From positions 124,001-188,000 of the forward strand of contig CP145425.1 of the NCBI GenBank assembly GCA_036867785.1: a stretch of DNA of 64,000 nt, read 5' to 3'. The DNA comes from Plasmodiophora brassicae. Its lineage: Eukaryota; Endomyxa: Phytomyxea; Phytomyxea; Plasmodiophorida. Below the pieces are notes generated by a model. That model was not told the DNA's origin, did not search any database, and saw only the letters and a program-made list of their open reading frames with translations. Position 1 is the stretch's first letter, and each line of letters opens with the position of its first letter. Positions 55,110 through 64,000 of the stretch are shown here, in pieces. Both the position numbers and the translations under genes were made by a program.

Positions 55110-57776
55110 TTACCAGAAGCCGCCACAGGAGCAGCGGCCGTCCTGGAAGTGGTGGTGACAGTCGGCGTCGCGAACGAAGACGTCGCGCTTGAAGATGTAC
55201 GAGACACGCCGGACGGCGTCGTGGCAGTCGGAGCAGAGCGACTGGTTGACGGTGATGCGCACAGGCGCACCCGGGCGCAACGTCGTTAACGCGTACGACA
55301 CCGCCAGCTTGACGCTGTGCCTGTACACAGCGGGACGTGCGAAGTCGCTGCTCGCGGGCGTGTACCCATCATCAAGCAGCGCCTGCATCACAACGTCGTG
55401 CTGTTCGACCAGACCCGGATCGTACTGGCATCGTTCGTCGTCCGAGAAGAAATGGTGAGGGCGATCCGACAATTGCAGCGACGTCCGGCACGGCATCTTC
55501 GATACGCCTCTGCCTTTCACCGTGTTCCGCACGCGTGCCATGTCCTCGTACTGCCCAGCAGCGGCGTGAATATCGGCCATCAGCAGGTACGCGTTCGAGA
55601 TCAACGCCACTGGGGCGTTACTCGCACTGATCATGGCGAAGACGCGTTCGGCGCGCGCGACATCTCGATGTGCCCGGCAGGCACGCAGCAGGGCCATCGA
55701 CGATGGTGCTAGGCGCTCCGCCTCATCCAGGTCGCCGACTCGGCCGTGCACAGCGGCAAGACACGCGATATGATCGCCATTCATCGCGACTCGCCAGACA
55801 TCACCGAATTCAGCAACGAGGTCCTTGGCGCGTTCCGGGTCCCTGCAACCTGATAGAAGCGCCGTTAACGTTCCCGCATCAGGTCGCCATGTCCCAGACG
55901 CTTTCATGCGCTCATAAGTCGCTAACGCCAGATCCAGCGCCCCATAGCGGGAATAGGCGGCGATCATGGCGTTAACGAGCGTGATGCCGGCGGTCGCGAT
56001 ACGGCGTTCGAAGAGCTGTTCGGCGGCGTCGAGGCGCCAGCAATGCGCGTAGGCGGACACGAATGCGCGCGCGATCGTGTCGTCCTGCAGAAGCAATTCG
56101 TTCTGGGACAGGCGTTGCAGCGTGGCGATCTCAGAGGAGCGACCGCAGGCGGCCACCAGGCTGGTGAACACGGCAGCGTCGCGCTCGACCGCATCGGTGA
56201 AGAACGACATGGCGGTCGGCACCTCGTCGATCTTGGCAAGGGCGGCAACCAGGTCGGACAGCACGGCCGGGTCCAGATCCAGGCTGGCCTGACGCAGGTT
56301 GCCCACGACGGTAAGCGCGTCAGCGACTCGCCAACGGTACCCGTAGGCGGCGATCATGGCGACGAACGCGCTAGCAGGCGGTTTCGTCATGCTTTGGAAC
56401 ACGGTCTCAGCAGCGGCCAGGTCGCCACATTGATCGTAGGCGGAGATCAGGGCGCTGGCGACAGCGTTGTTGTTCGCGTACTTGTGCAGGTTCTTGACGG
56501 CGGGAAGGTCCTGGCACCGAGCCGAGGCCGTGAGCAGGTGAACCAGGACGGACGGGTGCACAGACACGCCTCGCGACACCATGTCGTTGAACAGGTGCAC
56601 CGCCCGAGGCACCGCGTTCGCCTTGGCCAGGACCGACAGGATCGTCGTGTACAGCCGATCCGACGGGGTGACGTTCGCGTTGTCGAACAGGCCGATCGCC
56701 TTGTCCAGCAGGCCGTGCCGGGCGTACCCGGCGACCATGACGTTGACCAGCGGGGCGTCGGGCGTGTCGACCCCGGCGAAGACGCGCTCGGCAGACGGAA
56801 GGTCGCCACACCTCTCGAACGCGGACACGAGTGAGCACGCGATCACGACGTCGCCGACGATCGCGCTTCGCGTCGCGTAGTCGTGCAGGACCCGGATGGA
56901 CGGCAGGTCGTCAGCGCGGGCGCACGCGCCGATCAGCAACGTGATCACGGGGACGCCCGGGGCGACGTTCCGTTCGATCATCCTCCGGAACATGGATATG
57001 GCCTGTTGCACGCGATCGGCCTTGGCAAGGGCGGACAGGACGTGCGTGTAGATGTGAACGGACGGTGGCATGGTGCCGTCGACCAGGTCGACGACGTCGA
57101 CGGCGTCGTCGATGCGGTTCTGCGCCAGGAACGCCTTGATCAGGTTGCCGTACGCCTGCGGGACCGGATGCGATGGGACACGCCCCGAGCGGATCAATGC
57201 CAGGAGGTGGGCGGCCGCGTTGGCCGATCTGGATTCGGCGCAGCAGACGGCGAAGACGGTCAGGAGGCGGTCGGTGAACTCGACGTTGTGGGTGACGGCG
57301 TCGGCGATGAGCGGCAGGGCGGCCTGAGGGGCGTGTGCCAGCCGCGCGAGGTCCACCATGCCGAGGATGACGTTGTGGGTGCGCGGGGCGCATCGCTGGT
57401 ACATGTCGAACGCGGGGCGGGTCAGCGGCGGCGTTGCCGATTGGCACGAGCCGAGGAACGTGCAGAACAAGCCTTCGCAGACGGGGATCCCGCGGGACAG
57501 CGCCGCGTCGAGCACGTCGGGCGCTTTCGCCGGCAGGCGACGTTTGCAGAACGACAGCATGACTTGGAACAGGCGGACGTCGGCAGGCGTTCCCGACCGG
57601 ACCACGTCCTGGAACATGGTCCAGCCGCGGTCCGGGTCGCGTTCCCGTTTCAGGTCGCGGACGACCTTCGGCACCGACGGTCCCTGCCCGAACATGGCGT
57701 CGAGCCCGGCCTGCGTCGCATAGCGGACGCGCCGCGCGACATGACGGTCCAGGGCGCGCCGCACAGCCGACCGCAT
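55110..57776 (-). CDS. PPR protein with C-terminal DYW-type domain, intronless
   Basis: The protein has 888 residues. An Arg-rich N-terminus without acids (MRSAVRRALDRHVARRVRYA) suggests mitochondrial import. About 18 pentatricopeptide repeats follow (for example LVNVMVAGYARHGLLDKAIG, LVNAMIAAYSRYGALDLALA), then E-type motifs (ALLRACRAHRDVARAERVFA) and a DYW domain ending CHHHFQDGRCSCGGFW. In active DYW deaminases the zinc site is H-x-E with a later C-x2-C. Here the Cys pair is present (LCSDCHDAVRR) but the Glu is Val (YRHSVKLAVSYAL), and the last three residues are GFW. The domain may therefore no longer deaminate by itself. DYW-PPR genes in protists are thought to have been acquired from plants. 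Confidence 0.93.
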   Translation of the reverse strand: MRSAVRRALDRHVARRVRYATQAGLDAMFGQGPSVPKVVRDLKRERDPDRGWTMFQDVVRSGTPADVRLFQVMLSFCKRRLPAKAPDVLDAALSRGIPVCEGLFCTFLGSCQSATPPLTRPAFDMYQRCAPRTHNVILGMVDLARLAHAPQAALPLIADAVTHNVEFTDRLLTVFAVCCAESRSANAAAHLLALIRSGRVPSHPVPQAYGNLIKAFLAQNRIDDAVDVVDLVDGTMPPSVHIYTHVLSALAKADRVQQAISMFRRMIERNVAPGVPVITLLIGACARADDLPSIRVLHDYATRSAIVGDVVIACSLVSAFERCGDLPSAERVFAGVDTPDAPLVNVMVAGYARHGLLDKAIGLFDNANVTPSDRLYTTILSVLAKANAVPRAVHLFNDMVSRGVSVHPSVLVHLLTASARCQDLPAVKNLHKYANNNAVASALISAYDQCGDLAAAETVFQSMTKPPASAFVAMIAAYGYRWRVADALTVVGNLRQASLDLDPAVLSDLVAALAKIDEVPTAMSFFTDAVERDAAVFTSLVAACGRSSEIATLQRLSQNELLLQDDTIARAFVSAYAHCWRLDAAEQLFERRIATAGITLVNAMIAAYSRYGALDLALATYERMKASGTWRPDAGTLTALLSGCRDPERAKDLVAEFGDVWRVAMNGDHIACLAAVHGRVGDLDEAERLAPSSMALLRACRAHRDVARAERVFAMISASNAPVALISNAYLLMADIHAAAGQYEDMARVRNTVKGRGVSKMPCRTSLQLSDRPHHFFSDDERCQYDPGLVEQHDVVMQALLDDGYTPASSDFARPAVYRHSVKLAVSYALTTLRPGAPVRITVNQSLCSDCHDAVRRVSYIFKRDVFVRDADCHHHFQDGRCSCGGFW

Positions 57777-58018
57777 CGCTCGACGACGACCCGCAACTGC
57801 TCAGCGCAGACGCCGACAATAATAGGGCGGCACACTGTTAGGGATGTCTGCGAGCGCATGATGAGCATGCGCCGGTTGGCGTCGAAGTGGTGCACTCCGG
57901 ATTGCGGGGATGCGCCTGTGGTTTAGAGCATCTCCACCGGTGCTCTAGATTCCAGATTTGGTGTAACTTGGGGGTTCTCCCAGCGGTGTAAACGGGAGAG
58001 GTGTCGGCGCCTTGGCGC

Positions 58019-58250
58019 ATGGAGTCATCTGACGAGTCTGACGAGTTCCCGCTGCCGTCGAGCGACGACGATTACGACGATATGAGTGCGTAATCTTGTC
58101 ATACGCTAACCACCTCAAGATCCACCCTCGAAGCCAATGCCGGTGGTTCGTGCGAGATTCCGTCACGAGGGCACCCGATTTAGAGTGAGGTACCCCTTTT
58201 TAACTGCGTGGAGATGGCCTCCTTCCAGCCAGTCGTCGTTTCGTCTCTGA
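58019..58250 (+). CDS. candidate 65-residue acidic/basic protein, 2 exons
   Basis: Exons 58019-58085 and 58120-58250 join in frame over a 34-nt intron with GTGCGT donor and a CTAAC branch sequence. The N-terminus is acidic (MESSDESDEFPLPSSDDDYD) and the C-terminus is basic and aromatic (MPVVRARFRHEGTRFRVRYP). No family recognised. It lies 46 bp upstream of the Skp1-ankyrin start and could instead be its leader. Confidence 0.4.
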
Positions 58251-58296
58251 CGCCGTCCCCGTTGGGCACCTGATCGGTCGCCGTCAAGAAACCTGC

Positions 58297-59879
58297 ATGG
58301 ACATCGACGTGTGCGGTTTTCTCAAACTCGTTCTGCGCACCCTAATCGTGTTCGCTGTTGCCAGTGACGCTGTGACGCTGCGCTCCTGTGACGGCGTTGA
58401 CCACAGCGTCGACACCTTGTCTGCGATCGCCCATTCCGGACTGCTGAAGGGTCTGATCGGCGGTCCCAACTCATCTGACGCCTTAATTCCCCTACCTGAA
58501 GTCGCCAATTCAGAGTTGCTGTCGATTGCTAGGTTCATCAACGTCGTTGGAGCGCACCAGGTATCCTCGCATTCGACTGATGATCTTCTGTTGTCCATCG
58601 ACGTTTATTTGGAATTCCGCAGTTCAAACTGGCCGCCCAGTGGGCTCGGAGTCATGCGGCGAACACGACACGGCATGAAGCGCGGTGCCGCTTGCTGAAA
58701 GCTGCCTGTTACCTCGACATGCGGCCACTGACAATTGCCATCGTGTCCGCTACGTCGTTCAGTCCGCTCGACGTTTCTGAGATGCGGGAAACGCTGCCGA
58801 ACGAGTTCTTCCGGTTCGTCATGGGCACCGGCAGGCTGTCTCGTGCTGCGGAAACAAAGAACCAGAAGGCGATCGTAGACCAGATCCATGATATCATTGT
58901 TCGCGATGGCGACCCGACCCACGAAATTGAGGCCGCCGTATCTTTCGTTAGTAACGCTGAATGGGATCCCAAACTGCATCACACTGTGCTACATTGGGCG
59001 GTGCTCCATCGAGAGGATGCGATTCTTGCATTTCTGATCAACCATGTTCCCGGTATTGACGTCAATGCACGTGACAAGTTCCTCAAATCAACGCCGTTGC
59101 ATCTGGCCGCAACTTCTGGGGATGTTAACGCCATCAAGTTGCTTCTGGGGGTCGAAGGGATCGATGTGAACCCTCGCGATGCGTTTGGGATGACGCCGTT
59201 GTCGTGGGCCGTTGCTAGCAAGGGTAAGCATGCCGTCGAAATTCTTTTAAAGGCACCCGGAATCGACGTCAATTCCTGCGACGCTGACGATCAGACACCT
59301 TTGTACACCGCTGTGAAGGTTGGATGTCTAGATATCATCGTCTCACTTCTCAGTGCCGACGGGATCAACGTCAACCCTCGTACCAACGACCAAAGCACGC
59401 CGCTGCACAAGGCAGTGATTGATGGACGAGATGACATCGTCGAATTGCTTCTGCATGCCCATGGCATCGACCTCAACGCTCGCGACAATATGCAGAGGAC
59501 GCCGCTACACTGGGCCGCGATTAAGGGATACGATCGCATCGTCCAGCTACTGTTGATTGACCTAGGGGTCATGGTCAACGCGCTCGACACCTGGAATAAG
59601 ACGGCGCTGGACTATGCTACGTCCCAAGGATTCAGCCGTACCGTCGTCTTGCTGATGAGTACACCGGGAGTCGATTCCACGACATGCGATGACGATCGGG
59701 AAACACCGCCGGAGATGGCCGAAGCAAACCGCGGGTGGCCTGACGTGCCATCCCCTCTTGATCACACGCCCTGGGGCATTGATATCGAGTACAAGCAGGA
59801 CCCGATGATACAGGGGATTCGTCAACTGGCCGATAGTCAAGTGAGGCGCAGCACACAACCCCCTAATCACGACCCGTGA
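58297..59879 (+). CDS. Skp1-like domain fused to ankyrin repeats, 2 exons
   Basis: Exons 58297-58560 and 58623-59879 give 506 residues over a 62-nt intron (donor GTATCC). Residues about 25-180 resemble a Skp1/BTB fold: DAVTLRSCDGVDHSVDTLSA, LIPLPEVANSELLSIARFI, then LLKAACYLDMRPLTIAIV, which matches the AA-YLDI helix of Skp1. About seven ankyrin repeats follow, each about 34 residues (STPLHLAATSGDVNAIKLLL, QRTPLHWAAIKGYDRIVQLL). A hydrophobic N-terminal stretch (FLKLVLRTLIVFAVA) could act as a signal peptide, which would make the protein secreted. Skp1-ankyrin combinations are known from plasmodiophorids (recollection). A hijacker or adaptor of SCF-type ubiquitin ligases is inferred. Confidence 0.85.
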
Positions 59880-60077
59880 ACATTCGTTTCCCAGACCTGT
59901 TCCAAATGGCTCCAACAATGACAACGCCGTCGTCGACTCCAATACAATCACCGTCGCATCCGCTTTCCTTGCGCGATCCCCTATTGTTCTATGTGGCCCT
60001 CTTGCTCTATACTGTCGTGCCGCGTCGTCTGTCGCAGCTCCTCGCGGAATGCGGACGTTCTCCCAGGTTATGCACGA

Positions 60078-60960
60078 CTATACTTTCGCGTTTGTCGTTC
60101 CTTGGCTTCGTGTATGGGTTGAAATCCAGTAAGCCGTTTGTAGCGTGCAAGGCCCAAAGTGAGTCTCGGTCAGTACGTCCGCATCAAATATTAAACTGTG
60201 GGTTCCTCCGTCAATAACATGGACCACTGACTCGGTGTATTCGAACACTTTGAGCACAGCATGGATCGGGGCAGTGTCATCTTTCGTGCCGTGATATACT
60301 GACAATGGCCAGCGGCATCGCGTCACGATGCCAACGATATCAGGCGACTCGCCCAACTTGCCTAGCGCCATCAAGACCTCGTCGCATAATCCGCCAGTAT
60401 TCTCGCTTGCTGCAATGCGAAAGCTCTCCGCCACACTTGAACACAGAGTCGGGTCCTGCTCGAGGAGCAAACGCTCGCTGGCGCTATAGGTTTGAATGGC
60501 CGCCCAGGGATTCGTCTAGAACATCAGTATCTGCTGAAGAGACGAGCCTACATTTAGCCCTCATCGTATCATCCATGAGGGCATCATATCGCCACCGTCG
60601 GGGGACGCGACTCGTCAGCGGTACCCATGGCGATATCAGCGCGAGGCTCCTTACACGATCCGAATTGATCTTGTTGCCTCGACAGCATAAATGGCTCCAC
60701 ACGATTGTCCAATGATAGAAAAGTCGTCGACCCCAAACCCAGGGCAGTCAATTTGATGCTTTTGACGTTGCGCTGCTTTACCAAGGACTGGAAGGCGATG
60801 CTGGATGCGCATTCCCCCAATGAATACAAAGGGCCGCCCTTTTCCGCGTCGCCGACCACAGGGTAGCTCAATGTGGATCCATCAGATAGGACTCGAATTA
60901 CGCGGTTGATGCCGGGGAATCCGTAGCAGGTGGCAGCATGAACGACGTTTCTCCCTGCTT
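60078..60960 (-). pseudogene. alpha/beta hydrolase, frame-disrupted
   Basis: The hydrolase sequence is easy to follow but needs three frame changes. It runs GFPGINRVIRVLSDGSTLSY, then (shift) FVFIGGMRIQHRLPVLGK, DCPGFGVDDFSIIGQSCGAI (nucleophile elbow G-Q-S-C-G), then (shift) SDRVRSLALISPWVPLTSR. After a third shift it reads SASERLLLEQDPTL, GIVTRCRWPLSVYHGTKDD (acid) and VHVIDGGTHSLIF (catalytic His). The shifts are near 60833, 60683 and 60485, none at plausible splice sites. Either it is a recent pseudogene or the assembly has indels here. The elbow residue after Gln is Ser. Confidence 0.6.
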
Positions 60961-61215
60961 CGGTGAGGTGAGCGCAGCGTTGTCCGTCGACGGAGTGCGA
61001 TGGCTACCGCAAAGATCACGACCGGATGGCTTCGGCCCCGGCTTGGGGTCGGCGCCGGCCGGGGCCAACCCAATCGTGACTGGGAAACCAATCCAGTCCT
61101 GACTGAGACCGGACCCAGCTCCAGATCTACCGCAGGTCGCTGGGACTGGCGCCGCTGGTCACTCGTCCCGGTCACCGTCCGCTTGGGCATGTCCGTCCTC
61201 TAGACCTGCTCGCAG

Positions 61216-61590
61216 ATGTCCACCGTTGTTCGCGTCCTGCTCCTGCTGTACACAGCCGTCATCCTCGTCGTCGGTGTCGCTGGCCGTTGCAACCAGGTCG
61301 GTCGGCAAAGGTACAGTGAAAGCCGCGAGAGATTGACGATTCCCTCTACTGCATAACGCTTGGTGCCGCGGTCATTATCCCCGTCCGATCCTATGTGCCG
61401 AGTAAGCATGTCGTTGCCCTCGACGCTGTCCCTGTGGCCCGCTTTGCTGATGTGTTCCGTTCGTAGTGGACGTCGTCGCGCGTACAACGCTCCGTCATCT
61501 CATGGAAGCCGTGAGCAAGCTGATCAGCGTTCTCGTTCTGCTCGTCGGTACGATAGACATGATATCGTTGCGCTGACGACAGGATCTCGA
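61216..61590 (+). CDS. candidate small membrane or secreted protein
   Basis: A hydrophobic start (MSTVVRVLLLLYTAVILVVG) at 61216 is followed, probably after an intron starting near 61295, by CITLGAAVIIPVRSYVPSKH and VVALDAVPVARFADVFRS (61345-61465). A further segment HLMEAVSKLISVLVLLVGTI lies at 61497-61556. The junctions are not settled and no family is recognised. Confidence 0.35.
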
Positions 61591-62039
61591 CGTCCTCGAA
61601 CCGTGGGGCGCCCGTCGGAAGGGAACACGGCTGTAGCAGCGATGCAGAAGCAGGACTCGAGTATCGCCGGTGGCACCGTAACGGATCGTGTCCAGAAGCC
61701 GATGAGCTGAGCGGCGACAATGCTGCCTCGTACAACCGTCCAGTAGTACCGAGGCGGTGACGACGTCGACGGTGGGAGACTGATACGGCGACGGGGGCGA
61801 GGCCATCACGCATGCCCTGAGGAGTACAGGCGACGACGTACAAGATGGCGGCGGTGAAGAACGGGTGGATGCATCGTTGGCAGGCAAGGCTATGGCGTGA
61901 TCGTCCTGCACGAAATCGGGCGCATCATGATCGTGTGCCCCGGCGCTGGTCGGTCTGGCAGCGCTCTGAGAAACATCCCTAGTCAAAAAGGATGTCAACA
62001 TTGGTGGGCTGAAGATTCCCGAATCGGCATTGTCCAACG

Positions 62040-62327
62040 ATGCAGAGGCCCGATACAGACCAGAACGGATAGTCGTTTCGCTAAGGATGTGCGAGAGTTG
62101 GGCCCCTTTGCGAATCATCATCAGATAGCGCGTTGGCTGTGCGGATGACCCTCAAAGACGGCTCGTCGTACACCATCGATTGTACTATGCCCGGCTTCGC
62201 AGACGTCTGCTTGTCCGTTTACGTTAACAGACTTAACAGGCAGCCGGCCGGCGGCCGGAAAGCGTCAACCCTGAGAGAGACGCAACTGTTTTCCAAGCTG
62301 CTGTTCACGAACGGTCAGCTGAAATGA
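62040..62327 (+). CDS. candidate small protein, 2 exons
   Basis: Exons 62040-62071 and 62129-62327 give 76 residues over a 57-nt GT-AG intron. The product begins MQRPDTDQNGYALAVRMTLK and continues DGSSYTIDCTMPGFADVCLS with a basic tail. No signal peptide or known domain is seen. The reading frame change across the intron and the compact size make it plausible, not certain. Confidence 0.4.
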
Positions 62328-62551
62328 AACCGTTTGTCCGAGGTGAAGTTCTGCGCCTGCGGTTTGAACGAATCAATAAACGTTTTCAAATGTCGCCTGT
62401 TTTCATGGTAACGTCGGCTTAGGTAAACCGCTCCACCTGGATGAAGGTTCGCGATCGCACTACGTCGTCGCCGTCAGCAGCATGACCCCAAGCCGCCCTT
62501 GCCCGTCTCTTTCCTTCCCATTGCTTTGTCGCGTCGGCGAGTGCTCCTCAA

Positions 62552-62570
62552 CCCCCCCCCCCCCCCCCCC
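62552..62570. repeat. 19-bp poly-C tract
   Basis: A run of 19 C, equal in length to the poly-G at 45851-45869, 140 bp upstream of the next gene's start. Confidence 0.9.
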
Positions 62571-62693
62571 TCCCCTGGCTAACTATTTCCGGCGCATAAC
62601 GTGCGGCGATTCCATTCACACCGCGTGGGAGTCCTACTCTCCGGGCCCCTTTCTTGGCTATTTCCGGTGCTCCGAGTTCAGATAGGCCCCAAA

Positions 62694-64000
62694 TGTCGGC
62701 GGTTCTATTCATTCTGCGCCGCTCTGCCGCGCTCTGGTCATTGTTGAAAACGTCGTGTGACCGGAGCAATGACGGTTTCGCACAGTGTCGTTGTCGCCAT
62801 ATTCCTGTGGCTGCAGGTAAAACAACTAAGATGCAGTCATACGAGCCCCGTGCAACTCTGACACACGAACCAAGTCGCAGATTGTCGCCCCACGTGCGAC
62901 CGATATCAACTGGATACTTCACGATGACGAAGGCGGCCCCAGATTCGCGTTGTCTTCCCCGATGCCAACCAGCAGGGCATCACCGAAGACGACCGGCAGC
63001 TCCTTCTTGATTTACATGGCGATGGACGATTCCGCGCACAAAGTTGCGATGTCATCAAGCGCCTGCCGAGAATCGCGAACCAATATCTCGACCAAGGTTT
63101 GTCGACACGTCATTTCTGAACGGCGTTGCTGAATGTGCCCTCGTATCCACTGACAGGGACAGGCAATGCGACCCAGATTATCCAGTCGATCTTGCAGGCT
63201 GCGGATGATCACATCGACGCATATGATGGCAAGTGTCTGGCAATGCTTGCAATCGCCGCCTCTCGGTTGAAGCCGTGTCGAACGCGTTTCGTCGTACAGT
63301 TCGCATACGCGTACAATCAACTGCCCGCGCCAAGCATCCGCCAGACCTGTTCTTCACTATCAGCAATCTTCTTTGCCCTGGCGATATGCAATGTTACTGA
63401 TCGACCTCTCCTTGGTCACTACGTCAGCCTCGTCGTTCACCATTTACGGTACTTCAAGGCGTCGGACGTTTCGAGCACGGCTCTGGCGTTTCATATCTTG
63501 GGCATCACAGATCTCGGCGTGTTCGTCAAACTGGCGAATCGTGCCATCCAAGTCATGAACGATTTCACGGCTCAAGATCTGACGCACACTGCCTTGATAT
63601 TCGGAATACGGCCGGGACGGTACTGTGGGCCATTCCCATGAAGATATCGATCGGTTCTGGAAACTTGCAGGTCGGCGTGCACGCACCGTCATGCATAGTT
63701 TTGATGCGACACTCATCACTACGACGGCATGGGCATACATCATAAGGGGTGTTGACGACCCGAAAGTGTTCCATGCACTTGCACGACAAGCAATAGCAAT
63801 CATTGACACGTTCGATGCCAATGCGGTGTCCGTTATGGCCTGTGCGTTCGCCGAGTTTCTTATCGCCGATGACGAACTGATTCTTCATCTGTCCGCTTGG
63901 GTAATCAGCAACATCCACACGTTTCAAGCGTCGGAGCTCGTAGCCACTGCCTGGGCTTTCGCCAAATGGAATCCCTCCACCGACGAACTTCACCGTCGCA
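62694..64000 (+). CDS. organellar helical-repeat (HPR/FASTK-like) protein, partial at window end
   Basis: The likely start is MSAVLFILRRSAALWSLLKT at 62694, which looks like a mitochondrial presequence. Coding segments continue with LLDLHGDGRFRAQSCDVIK (62995-63055), then over an intron at about 63095-63157 to TGNATQIIQSILQAADDHI. From 63240 on, a helical repeat recurs about every 37 residues, built of a helix with A-R-A-x-x-x-M and an F-x-x-x-L-T-T-A-W-A-F-A helix (LANRAIQVMNDFTAQDLTHT, LITTTAWAYIIRGVDDPKVF, FQASELVATAWAFAKWNPST). This pattern belongs to the heptatricopeptide/RAP-type organellar RNA-binding proteins of apicomplexans and algae. A frame change near 63620 is unexplained. The gene continues beyond the window. 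Confidence 0.65.

Overview
The window is nuclear DNA from a gene-dense, moderately GC-rich eukaryotic microbe. About 25 intact genes lie on both strands. Most are split by short GT-AG introns, usually 45 to 70 nt, many with a CTAAC or CTGAT-like branch site near the 3' end. The standard genetic code is used. The gene set (complex I subunit, UBE3A-like HECT ligase with an AZUL finger, USP20/33-like protease, BAR-PH-ArfGAP-ankyrin protein, spliced MscL channel, DYW-type PPR protein, Skp1-ankyrin fusion, twin Zn2Cys6 proteins) points to a protist, not an animal or plant. A plasmodiophorid-like rhizarian would fit the short introns, GC content, small secreted proteins and Skp1-ankyrin fusion, but that is inference; no rRNA or other marker is present.

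Layout. 0-1.6 kb: a small secreted protein and a small dsRNA-binding-like protein. 1.6-7.6 kb: mobile-element territory, with a 619-bp TIR element and rearranged, inverted pieces of a LINE that carries C2H2 fingers and RT. 7.6-12.4 kb: an RNA ligase, weak secreted-protein candidates, and a membrane-anchored GH114 enzyme with a Pro/Thr-rich stalk. 12.5-16.7 kb: repeats, hAT-like fragments and degenerate coding sequence. 16.8-25.9 kb: NT-C2 protein, MscL, aldo-keto reductase, polytopic membrane protein, NDUFS8 and a methyltransferase. 26-41 kb: mucin-like secreted protein, USP20/33-like protease, lipoate ligase divergent from PP2A, GNAT protein divergent from an ACAP-like ArfGAP, a mini zinc ribbon and an OSCA/TMEM63-like channel. 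41.4-45.7 kb: three tandem twin-Zn2Cys6 paralogues. 46-54.8 kb: an unrecognised spliced gene, a LEA-like protein, a hypothetical gene, the HECT ligase, an intron-containing tRNA-Met, a long hairpin and an LRR-IQ protein. 55-64 kb: an intronless DYW-PPR protein, a Skp1-ankyrin gene, a decayed alpha/beta hydrolase, small candidates, and the start of an organellar RNA-binding-type helical-repeat gene that runs off the window.

Functional threads are ubiquitin (USP, HECT, Skp1-ankyrin), organelle metabolism and RNA (NDUFS8, lipoate ligase, PPR-DYW, terminal repeat protein, perhaps the RNA ligase), membrane mechanosensing (MscL, OSCA-like) and secreted or surface proteins (GH114, mucin-like, small secreted). 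No operon-like system is expected. Exon boundaries were inferred by hand from reading-frame continuity plus splice signals, so individual junctions may be off even where the gene call is firm.
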